A stretch of DNA of 36,238 nt. It comes from an uncultured Streptococcus sp. (lineage in GTDB: Bacteria > Bacillota > Bacilli > Lactobacillales > Streptococcaceae). Position numbers and translations under genes: made by a program. The notes beneath the pieces are model-generated. The model saw only the letters and a list, made by a program, of their open reading frames with translations. It searched no databases and had not been told where the DNA came from. The stretch is taken from the NCBI GenBank assembly GCA_900755085.1, contig CAAEFF010000126.1, positions 1 through 36,238 of the forward strand, written 5' to 3'. Positions 30,089 to 36,238 of this stretch are shown here, one piece after another; position 1 is the stretch's first letter; each line of letters begins with the position of its first letter.

Positions 30089-31570
30089 ATGAGACTGCTC
30101 TTATCCAAAAAACAGAGACGCCAATTGCAATTGTTGGAAATCTTGATTAAGGAAAAAAGATGGTTCCACTTGAAAGAGTTGGCCAAGCGTTTGGATTGTA
30201 CTGAACGTTCGTTAAAAGAAGATTTGTCTAATCTTCGTAGTACATTCGATGACTTTTTAATTGAATCCTCTACCAATGGGATCAAGATCAGTTATGAGGA
30301 TTCGGTTGGGCTTGAGGTGATTTACCATCACTTTTTTAAAGAATCACAGGCCTTCGCCTTGATTGAATACCTCTTCTTCCACAAGGATGTTTCCAATGAA
30401 TATATTTGCAGAAAGTTTGACCTGAGTTACCAGTCTTTCTACCGCTTGATTCGGACGATTAATCAGAAGCTTCAAACCAAATACAATGTAAAGATTGATT
30501 TGAAACCCTTGAATCTTGTCGGGGATGAAGTGGATGTTCGTTTCTTCTATGCCCAGTATTTTGCGGAACGTTATTACTATATGGAGTGGCCTTTCCCAGA
30601 ATTCAAGGAAGAGGCGGTGACCGATTTGATCACCTTCTTCTTCAAGCTCTATGGCTATCCATTGACCTTCTCTGTCATCAAGTCTTATAAAGTTCTCTTG
30701 ACAGTCTACTTATCACGGATTAAGCAAGGCTATTTCATCGATATGCCAACGACCTTTGAAGCCTATAAAGATCAATATCAAGGAGTAACCAATGTCGAGG
30801 AGATGTTGCGCTACTTTAGTTTGCAGTTGGGTGTTGAGTTAAATGAAAAAGTGTTGGAGCAGTTCTTCATTATCTTCATTCAAGAGAATTTCTATTTCAG
30901 CCCAGAAAGCTTGATCGAAGCTGCAGAAACGGATCCTTATGCCAAAGAGTCGACCAAACTCATCAAAGATATGTTCAAGGATCTATGCTATACCTATGAA
31001 CTAGAAATTGAAAATCTTGATGAGATGTTGATGCATGTTCATAACACGTCTCATCTCGGCCGGAAGGAATTATTCTCCGAGTTCCTTTTATTTGATACCA
31101 AGACCAATACCAACGAAGATTTCATGAGCATCTTCCCTGCTTTTTATGATGACTTGAAGGATCATATCATCACTTATATGAGGGCCATGAAGCATGATCT
31201 GAATGAAGAGATCCTCAAGCACATGATCTACACGGTATACACTCACTGGGAACGTCTCTTGCCGCAGTTATTGCGCCGTCGGAAGTCCATTAAGGTCTTG
31301 ATTATTAGTCGTTTTGACGATCACCATGCCAAATCCATGATTGATTTCCTTGATTTTTACTGTACGGATAACTTTGAATTTACGCAGATGATCAAGTACA
31401 ATCTAACCGTGAATGATATCGAAGCTTCGGATGCAGATGTGGTGGTGGCCAACTTTATGATGCCCGAATTAAAGAAAAAACCTTTTATCTGTACAAGTAG
31501 TCTCTCATCACTTGAACTGGTTGAAAAACTTAATGCCTTCTTTTATGATTTTACCAGTGCAGAGCACTAA
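30089..31570 (+). CDS. Mga-family transcriptional regulator
   Basis: A 493-residue stand-alone regulator of the Mga/AtxA class, the same length as pneumococcal MgaSpn/MgrA. The N-terminal helix-turn-helix region (residues about 10-65) contains HLKELAKRLDCTERSLKEDL, and a second winged HTH (YICRKFDLSYQSFYRLIRTI) follows near residue 115. The middle is PRD-like, with candidate regulatory His in MHVHNTSHLGR, and the C-terminal ~100 residues resemble a PTS EIIB fold (KVLIISRFDDHHAKSMIDF). The family links sugar status to virulence-type gene expression. No obvious target gene is adjacent; the next gene is a CNNM protein. AAAAGGTAAG precedes the ATG. Confidence 0.9.
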   Translation: MRLLLSKKQRRQLQLLEILIKEKRWFHLKELAKRLDCTERSLKEDLSNLRSTFDDFLIESSTNGIKISYEDSVGLEVIYHHFFKESQAFALIEYLFFHKDVSNEYICRKFDLSYQSFYRLIRTINQKLQTKYNVKIDLKPLNLVGDEVDVRFFYAQYFAERYYYMEWPFPEFKEEAVTDLITFFFKLYGYPLTFSVIKSYKVLLTVYLSRIKQGYFIDMPTTFEAYKDQYQGVTNVEEMLRYFSLQLGVELNEKVLEQFFIIFIQENFYFSPESLIEAAETDPYAKESTKLIKDMFKDLCYTYELEIENLDEMLMHVHNTSHLGRKELFSEFLLFDTKTNTNEDFMSIFPAFYDDLKDHIITYMRAMKHDLNEEILKHMIYTVYTHWERLLPQLLRRRKSIKVLIISRFDDHHAKSMIDFLDFYCTDNFEFTQMIKYNLTVNDIEASDADVVVANFMMPELKKKPFICTSSLSSLELVEKLNAFFYDFTSAEH

Positions 31571-31596
31571 AATCAGGACCTAGTCCTGATTTTTTG
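31569..31596 (+). terminator. Terminator after the Mga-like gene
   Basis: AAAATCAGGAC pairs with GTCCTGATTTT around CTA, followed by further T. Confidence 0.88.
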
Positions 31597-31645
31597 ATGG
31601 TAAAAAAAGAAAATGACATAGAAGAATGCAGGCTCTCATATTTTG

Positions 31646-31667
31646 TGGTATAATATACAATATTATA
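31646..31667 (+). promoter_or_regulatory. Promoter and AT palindrome before the CNNM gene
   Basis: TGGTATAAT (31646-31654) is an extended -10. TATAATAT (31649-31656) and ATATTATA (31660-31667) form a perfect 8-bp inverted repeat around ACA, overlapping the -10 and the predicted start, so a repressor could act there. It could equally be chance in AT-rich DNA. Confidence 0.5.
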
Positions 31668-31685
31668 TACTGGAGGAAGCTATCC

Positions 31686-33035
31686 ATGGAAGACCCTGGC
31701 AGTCAGGAAATTTTACTGGAATTTATTTTACTAATTGTTTTGACATTATTGAACGCCTTTTTCTCGGCGACTGAGATGTCAATGGTATCGCTGAATCGTT
31801 CGCGTGTAGAGCAAAAGGCTGAAGAAGGGGATAAGAGATACATTCGTCTGCTCAGCGTATTGGAACAGCCCAACCATTTCTTGTCCACCATTCAGGTAGG
31901 AATCACCTTGATTACCATCTTATCTGGGGCTAGTCTGGCAGATAGTCTTGGTCGTGTGATTGCTGGTTGGATGGGCAACACCAAAACAGCACTTGCAACT
32001 GGAAGCTTTTTATCTCTTGCTTTTTTGACCTATATTGAGATCGTCTTTGGGGAATTATACCCGAAACGAATCGCCATGAACTTGAAAGATGAGTTGGCAG
32101 TTCGAACAGCTCCGATTGTCATTTTATTAGGAAAAATTGTCAGCCCCTTTGTTTGGTTGCTTTCAGCATCGACCAACCTCGTGAGTCGCTTGACGCCGAT
32201 GAAGTTTGATGATGCGGATGAAAAGATGACGCGGGATGAAATCGAGTATATGCTAACTAATAGTGAAGAAACACTAGATGCGGACGAGATTGAGATGCTC
32301 CAAGGGATCTTTTCATTAGATGAAATGGTAGCGCGTGAAGTCATGGTCCCACGGACAGATGCCTTCATGGTGGATATCAACAATGATACTAAAGAGATTA
32401 TCGAAAGTATTCTCAAGCAAAATTTCTCTCGGATTCCTGTCTATGATGATGACAAGGATAATGTCATCGGTCTCATCCATACCAAACGTCTTTTGAACGA
32501 AGGATTTATCAATGGCTTTGATAATATTGTCTTAAGAAAGATTTTACAAGAACCTTTGTTTGTTCCAGAGACCATTTTTGTGGATGATCTTTTGAAGGAA
32601 TTGCGCAATACGCAAAATCAAATGGCCATTCTGCTTGATGAATATGGTGGAATGTCTGGTTTGGTTACTCTTGAAGACCTCTTGGAAGAAATCGTCGGTG
32701 AAATTGACGATGAGACTGACAAAGCAGAAATTGATGTTTTTGAAATTGCGGACAATACCTATGTCGTACAAGGAGCCATGTCACTAAATGACTTTAACGA
32801 ATATTTTGATGTTGAGTTGCAAAGTGATGATGTGGATACCATTGCAGGGTATTATCTGACAGAGGTTGGGCGAATTCCAACCTTGAAAGAGCGACTCAGC
32901 TGTGAAATCGATAGTCAAAAGAAACACCTCATTTTGACTAATGACAAGGTGAAAAATGGTCGTGTGACCAAGGTGAAAGTTGAAATTTCTGAAATTGACG
33001 AGGAAGATGAAGAAACCAAATCAAAAGAAGAATAG
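31686..33035 (+). CDS. CNNM/CBS/CorC-domain membrane protein (hemolysin C-like)
   Basis: A 449-residue protein in the order CNNM/DUF21 membrane domain (residues about 10-195, with LNAFFSATEMSMVSLNRSRV and FGELYPKRIA), two CBS domains (about 210-335; EVMVPRTDAFM and FSRIPVYDDDKDNVIGLIHT) and a CorC_HlyC domain (about 350-440; DEYGGMSGLVTLEDLLEEIV). Related bacterial proteins are Mg2+ exporters or magnesium-homeostasis factors (MpfA, CorB); the hemolysin label is historical. TGGAGGAAG precedes ATG 31686; an upstream in-frame ATG at 31626 is before the promoter and rejected. Confidence 0.92.
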   Translation: MEDPGSQEILLEFILLIVLTLLNAFFSATEMSMVSLNRSRVEQKAEEGDKRYIRLLSVLEQPNHFLSTIQVGITLITILSGASLADSLGRVIAGWMGNTKTALATGSFLSLAFLTYIEIVFGELYPKRIAMNLKDELAVRTAPIVILLGKIVSPFVWLLSASTNLVSRLTPMKFDDADEKMTRDEIEYMLTNSEETLDADEIEMLQGIFSLDEMVAREVMVPRTDAFMVDINNDTKEIIESILKQNFSRIPVYDDDKDNVIGLIHTKRLLNEGFINGFDNIVLRKILQEPLFVPETIFVDDLLKELRNTQNQMAILLDEYGGMSGLVTLEDLLEEIVGEIDDETDKAEIDVFEIADNTYVVQGAMSLNDFNEYFDVELQSDDVDTIAGYYLTEVGRIPTLKERLSCEIDSQKKHLILTNDKVKNGRVTKVKVEISEIDEEDEETKSKEE

Positions 33036-33040
33036 AAAAT

Positions 33041-33074
33041 AGAGGCCTGGACGTGTTCCAGCCTCTGTTTTTTT
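33041..33074 (+). terminator. Terminator after the CNNM gene
   Basis: AGAGGCCTGGA and TCCAGCCTCT pair with one bulged C, loop CGTGT, then seven T. Confidence 0.88.
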
Positions 33075-33091
33075 CTTGTCAGGACCAGTTG

Positions 33092-33125
33092 AATTTTCAA
33101 AAAATTTCAAAAATTTCTGAAATAG
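33092..33125. promoter_or_regulatory. CodY-like box(es) upstream of the trpXYZ promoter
   Basis: AATTTTCAAAAAATT (33092-33106) matches the CodY consensus AATTTTCWGAAAATT at 14 of 15 positions. A weaker 11/15 match, AAATTTCTGAAATAG, lies at 33111-33125, three bases from the -35. CodY represses amino acid uptake genes when branched-chain amino acids are plentiful. Confidence 0.6.
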
Positions 33126-33127
33126 TC

Positions 33128-33156
33128 TTGACATCAAAAAAAAATTACGGTAAGAT
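33128..33156 (+). promoter_or_regulatory. Promoter of the trpXYZ-type operon
   Basis: TTGACA (33128-33133), 17 bases, TAAGAT (33151-33156). The predicted transcript start is near 33163, giving a 280-nt leader before trpX. Confidence 0.75.
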
Positions 33157-33189
33157 AATACCCATAAATAAAGAAAGCAGAAAATAAAC

Positions 33190-33243
33190 ATGAAGCAACA
33201 AGCCATTTCCATTCAAAAATTTTACTTTAGCTACTTTAGATAG
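33190..33243 (+). CDS. Putative aromatic-rich leader peptide (17 aa)
   Basis: ATG 33190 to TAG 33243 encodes MKQQAISIQKFYFSYFR. Five of its last seven residues are Phe or Tyr, in codons TTT TAC TTT AGC TAC TTT. It begins about 27 nt after the predicted transcript start and is followed by alternative hairpins and a terminator ahead of an ABC transporter of the family annotated for aromatic amino acids. The ribosome-binding site is weak (AAGAAAG, about 12 bases upstream). Translation is inferred, not shown. Confidence 0.5.
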   Translation: MKQQAISIQKFYFSYFR

Positions 33244-33244
33244 T

Positions 33245-33416
33245 GTTTGTAGACATGATCTCATGGATGCAAACAACCCAAGCAATTTGTTTGTATCTAT
33301 GTGGCTAAGATTTTTGAAGTTGGTCCATAGAGCTAGTATCTAAATGGACCAAGGTTTTGTAACTTGTTGGAGAATTTCAGGCATCCGTTTAGAGAATCAT
33401 CTAAGCGGATTTTTTG
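33245..33416 (+). promoter_or_regulatory. Attenuator with mutually exclusive hairpins before trpX
   Basis: Pairings read directly: GTTTG (33245-33249) with CAAAC (33270-33274), with inner CATG/CATG; alternatively CAAACAA (33270-33276) with TTGTTTG (33287-33293). TTGGTCCAT (33320-33328) pairs with ATGGACCAA (33344-33352), with AGA/TCT above. Terminator: ATCCGTTTAGA (33383-33393) with TCTAAGCGGAT (33400-33410), then T6. Antiterminator: TCTAAATGGA (33339-33348) with TCCGTTTAGA (33384-33393), 10 pairs with one G-U. Antiterminator and terminator cannot coexist. No T-box sequence (TGGNACCGCG) is present. Confidence 0.7.
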
Positions 33417-33443
33417 TTTATTTTGCAGAAAAGGAGTCAAAAA

Positions 33444-34421
33444 ATGAAAGTAGTGAAGAAATTACTAGCACCTGTCCTGGTTGTAGGACTTCTGTTAACA
33501 TCATTGGTGACTTTACACCATCTAAAGGATGCTAAAAAGGATAATGTCTTTCGAATTGGGATTTCCCAGTACATCACCCATAAGTCGCTCGACGCGACAC
33601 GAAAAGGATTTATCGAAGAGTTGAAGAAAGAGGGCTATGTGGATGGGAAAAATATCCAGATTGATTTCCAAAATGCCCAAGGGGAGCAACGAAATCTGAA
33701 AAATATTTCCAAACAATTGGCGGAAGAAAGTGATCTCGTCTTTGCGATTGCAACCCCTTCTGCACAAAGTTTGGCAAATACCACTAAATCAACACCTATT
33801 GTTTTCTCTGCTGTGACCGATCCATTGGCAGCCAAGTTGGTGAAAAACTTGAAAGAACCAGGTGGCAATATCACAGGGACAAGTGACCAGTCAGAAGATG
33901 CAATCGCTACACAGGTAGATATGATTAAGCAAGTACTTCCAACGGCGAAAACAGTTGGGATCCTCTATACGCAAAGTGAGCCTAACTCCGTCGTCCAAAA
34001 AGACAATGCGAAGAAGATCTTAGAAGCTAAAGGCTATCAAGTGGTTGAAAAAACCATCCTCGATAGTAACAATGTGAAAGCTGCAGCAGACAGTATTATG
34101 TCAGAAGCAGATATCGTCTTTGTTCCGACGGACAATATTATCTCTTCTACAATGGACACTGTCAAACAGGTCTCTATCAGCCATAAGGTGCCAGTTTTTG
34201 GTGGATCTGCTGAAATGGTGGCTACTGGTGGCTTGTACAACTTTGGTACTGATTATGAGGAATTGGGAAGACAAGCTGCTCGGATGGCCATTCGCATCAT
34301 GAAGGGTGAGAAACCTGAAAAGATCGCAGTTGAAACACCTGAAAAATTAGAATTGCATACCAATAAAGAGATGGCGAAAGAGCTTGGAATTGATATTAGC
34401 TCGTTGAAGGTAAAAAAATAG
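33444..34421 (+). CDS. trpX: ABC transporter substrate-binding protein (TrpX-like)
   Basis: A 325-residue extracytoplasmic solute-binding protein of the ABC_sub_bind family (PF04392), annotated in streptococci as part of a putative tryptophan/tyrosine transporter. The N terminus has a basic start and one hydrophobic segment (LLAPVLVVGLLLTSLVTL) but no lipobox Cys, so it is probably held by an uncleaved anchor. Conserved blocks are GISQYITHKSLDATRKGF, FAIATPSAQSLANTT, VFSAVTDPLAAKLV, PGGNITGTSD and VFVPTDNII. The aromatic substrate is inferred from family annotation and the leader. AAGGAG is 7 bases before ATG 33444. Confidence 0.85.
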   Translation: MKVVKKLLAPVLVVGLLLTSLVTLHHLKDAKKDNVFRIGISQYITHKSLDATRKGFIEELKKEGYVDGKNIQIDFQNAQGEQRNLKNISKQLAEESDLVFAIATPSAQSLANTTKSTPIVFSAVTDPLAAKLVKNLKEPGGNITGTSDQSEDAIATQVDMIKQVLPTAKTVGILYTQSEPNSVVQKDNAKKILEAKGYQVVEKTILDSNNVKAAADSIMSEADIVFVPTDNIISSTMDTVKQVSISHKVPVFGGSAEMVATGGLYNFGTDYEELGRQAARMAIRIMKGEKPEKIAVETPEKLELHTNKEMAKELGIDISSLKVKK

Positions 34422-34431
34422 GAGGTTTGAG

Positions 34432-35325
34432 ATGAATTTCGTTTTATCAAGTTTATCAGAAGGTTTATTGTGGTCGATCATGGCGATCGGTGTTTACTTA
34501 ACATTTCGAATTTTAGATATTGCCGACATGACGGCAGAAGGAGCCTTTCCACTTGGGGCAGCAGTTGTAGCCTCACAAATTCAAGCGGGAAGAAACCCTT
34601 GGCTTGCAACCTTGTTGGGCTTTTTAGCAGGGATGATAGCAGGCTTGGTCTCTGGGATTCTCCATACAAAAATGAAAATTCCAGCCCTCTTGACAGGGAT
34701 TGTCACTTTGACGGGTCTCTACTCTATTAATATCAAAATTATGGGAGGAGTACCCAATCTCTCTATTGGCGATGCCAGCACCATTTTCAAAAGTGTCATG
34801 AAATTTGGACTTTCTAATGAAGAAGCTGTCTTTTTGATTAGCATTTCTTGCTTGATTATCGTCTGTATCTTGTTGACCCTCATAATGAAGACGCAACTTG
34901 GTTTGGTTTTGCGCTCGACTGGTGATAACATTCCAATGAGTGAGGCAAATGGGGTCAATGTCGATCACATGAAGATGTTGGGTTACATGATTTCCAATGG
35001 TTTGATTGCCCTTTGTGGAGCGATGTTTGCGCAAAATGATGGTTTCTCAGATGTGACTTCTGGTACAGGGACGATCGTGGTCGGCTTGAGTGCGGTGATT
35101 ATCGCAGAAGTCTTGATTCACGATTTAACCATTGGTTGGCGCTTGCTTTCCATCGGGGTTGGAGCTATTGTGTACCGTTTGATTATCTTAAATATTTACG
35201 AGATCCCAAATCTCGACCAAAATATGGTTCGTCTCTTCAATGCGATCTTACTCGCGATTGTCTTGTTCGCTCCTGAGGCTCAAAAACGTCTTCGTGTTCG
35301 CGGATTGAAATTAGGAAATAAGTAG
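34432..35325 (+). CDS. trpY: ABC transporter permease (TrpY-like)
   Basis: A 297-residue permease of the BPD_transp_2 (branched-chain amino acid/sugar) type with about eight to nine membrane segments. Landmarks are IGVYLTFRILDIADMTAEGA at the N terminus and the cytoplasmic coupling segment LVLRSTGDNIPMSEANGVNV, characteristic of this permease class. It is the membrane channel for the binding protein encoded 10 bases upstream. AGGAGGTTTGAG gives a strong ribosome-binding site. Confidence 0.9.
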   Translation: MNFVLSSLSEGLLWSIMAIGVYLTFRILDIADMTAEGAFPLGAAVVASQIQAGRNPWLATLLGFLAGMIAGLVSGILHTKMKIPALLTGIVTLTGLYSINIKIMGGVPNLSIGDASTIFKSVMKFGLSNEEAVFLISISCLIIVCILLTLIMKTQLGLVLRSTGDNIPMSEANGVNVDHMKMLGYMISNGLIALCGAMFAQNDGFSDVTSGTGTIVVGLSAVIIAEVLIHDLTIGWRLLSIGVGAIVYRLIILNIYEIPNLDQNMVRLFNAILLAIVLFAPEAQKRLRVRGLKLGNK

Positions 35326-35334
35326 GAGAAAAGT

Positions 35335-36138
35335 ATGGCAACATTATTATCAATTGAAGGCATTCATAAGACATTTGAAGCAGGAACAGTCAATGAAAAC
35401 CATGTCTTAAAAGGCTTGGATCTCCAAGTAGAAGAAGGGGACTTCATTTCGGTCATCGGTGGAAATGGAGCTGGGAAATCAACCTTGATGAACATCTTGG
35501 CAGGAAATCTAGTCGTGGATGAAGGGGATATCTTGCTAGAAGGTAACTCCATCAAAAATACGAGTGTTCGTAAGCGTGCGAAAGATATTGCGCGTGTCTT
35601 CCAAGATCCTAAGATGGGAACGGCTTCTCGCTTGACCATTGAAGAAAATATGGCTATTGCCCAACGTCGTGGCAAATCCCGTGGTTTGGGCTGGGGGGTT
35701 CGGGAGAAGGATCGCGAGTTATTTCGTGATGCCTTGAAGGAACTGAATATTGGTTTAGAGAACCGCCTCAAAGTCGATACTCAATATCTATCTGGTGGGC
35801 AACGTCAAGCTTTGACTTTGGTCATGGCAGCCTTGGTTAGACCCAAACTCTTGCTTCTAGACGAACATACCGCAGCGCTTGATCCCAAGACTAGTGAAAT
35901 GGTCATGGAATTGACACAAAAGATCGTGGAAAGCCATGATTTGACAACCTTGATGATTACGCATGATATGAACCATGCTATTGAATACGGCAACCGCTTG
36001 ATCATGCTCTACCAAGGTAAGATCGTTGTCGATGTCAAAGGAGAAGAAAAGAAAAACCTAACGGTTGAAGATTTGATGCGCCTCTTCCAACAAAACAGTG
36101 GTGAAACCCTGGTGAGTGATGAATTGGTCTTAGGATAA
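35335..36138 (+). CDS. trpZ: ABC transporter ATP-binding protein (TrpZ-like)
   Basis: A 267-residue ABC ATPase that powers the transporter. Walker A is GGNGAGKST (about residues 42-50), the Q loop is in VFQDPKMGTASRLT, the signature is YLSGGQRQALT, Walker B is LLLLDEHTAALDP and the switch His is MITHDMNHA. It lies 9 bases after the permease with AGGAG before the ATG. It is the last gene of the transporter operon. A hairpin repeat follows. Confidence 0.92.
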   Translation: MATLLSIEGIHKTFEAGTVNENHVLKGLDLQVEEGDFISVIGGNGAGKSTLMNILAGNLVVDEGDILLEGNSIKNTSVRKRAKDIARVFQDPKMGTASRLTIEENMAIAQRRGKSRGLGWGVREKDRELFRDALKELNIGLENRLKVDTQYLSGGQRQALTLVMAALVRPKLLLLDEHTAALDPKTSEMVMELTQKIVESHDLTTLMITHDMNHAIEYGNRLIMLYQGKIVVDVKGEEKKNLTVEDLMRLFQQNSGETLVSDELVLG

Positions 36139-36149
36139 AATAAAAGAGA

Positions 36150-36238
36150 GTGGGACAGAAATCGGTCATTCGTTAGAATTCGATTTCGTCGTCCCACCTC
36201 CGCACAGTTGAGTAGGGCTGTAAAAGCTGATGAAATCA
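36150..36238 (+). repeat. Intergenic hairpin repeat (truncated by the window edge)
   Basis: GTGGGACAGAAATCGGTCATTC (22 bases, 36150-36171) can fold onto 36176-36197, with outer GTGGGAC/GTCCCAC, middle GAAATCG/CGATTTC and inner ATTC/GAAT around GTTA. The sequence continues CTCCGCACAGTTGAGTAGGG to the edge. I recall this sequence as a frequent intergenic repeat in oral streptococci, but there is only one copy here. It may also terminate trpXYZ transcription, although no T tract follows. Confidence 0.6.

Noticed and set aside
33163..33443. T-box riboswitch in the trpX leader
   Set aside because: Amino-acid transporter leaders in Firmicutes are often T-boxes, but I find no TGGNACCGCG-type T-box sequence and no antiterminator bulge. 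The antiterminator pairing present (33339-33348 with 33384-33393) is a plain 10-bp helix.
1..36238. tRNA, rRNA, CRISPR arrays, IS elements or toxin-antitoxin pairs
   Set aside because: I looked for cloverleaf arms with GTTCRANYC, regularly spaced repeats, transposase motifs and small paired genes and found none that could be supported.

Overview
The window is chromosomal DNA of a low-G+C Firmicute, almost certainly an oral (mitis/sanguinis-type) Streptococcus. The markers are the streptococcal gene sets SNF2-murC-GNAT-mltG-greA and murI-rdgB-cbpB-xerD-like-scpAB-rluB-yidD, a YidC2-type insertase with a basic tail, an Mga-family regulator, a TrpXYZ-type ABC transporter, and many extended -10 promoters (TGnTATAAT). 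I see no prophage, integrase-borne island, rRNA, tRNA or CRISPR array. Coding density is high and most genes are housekeeping.

Layout. 1-7032 (+): end of a SNF2 helicase, a disordered hypothetical protein, murC, two GNAT acetyltransferases, mltG (TTG start) and greA. 7033-7441: gene-free, with stacked terminators and a structured repeat. 7442-8715 (-): yidC2 and acylphosphatase. 8789-12471 (+): SpoU methyltransferase, HD protein, BI-1 membrane protein, lysA, UPF0154 protein. 12549-18232 (+): a nine-gene operon, murI to yidD, in which every junction overlaps. 18307-21107 (-): trkH and trkA potassium uptake. 21286-21982 (+): a structured attenuator leader followed by trmL. 22067-25516 (+): FMN riboswitch, ribU and a PAP2 phosphatase, then mnmL-mnmM for tRNA wobble modification with a small unknown gene. 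25529-27583 (+): Na+/H+ antiporter. 27584-27943: gene-free, second copy of the structured repeat. 27944-28750 (-): orphan ABC ATPase. 28825-33035 (+): AI-2E-family permease, Mga-like regulator, CNNM/CBS membrane protein. 33092-36138 (+): a TrpXYZ-type transporter operon behind a CodY-like box, a promoter and an attenuator that includes a short aromatic-rich leader peptide. The window ends inside another intergenic hairpin repeat.

Two non-coding observations stand out. (1) A ~225-250 bp structured element occurs twice, at 7066-7290 and 27626-27874. Each copy lies between convergent genes and is bracketed by two near-identical copies of the local terminator hairpin. The terminator sequences differ between the loci, while an internal hairpin shows compensatory base changes between copies. 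(2) The leader of the TrpXYZ-type operon encodes a 17-residue peptide with the run FYFSYF. It is followed by mutually exclusive hairpins, including a 10-bp antiterminator that competes with the terminator. It has no recognisable T-box sequence, so it may be a ribosome-mediated attenuator sensing Tyr/Phe charging. Both are sequence-based proposals without experimental proof.
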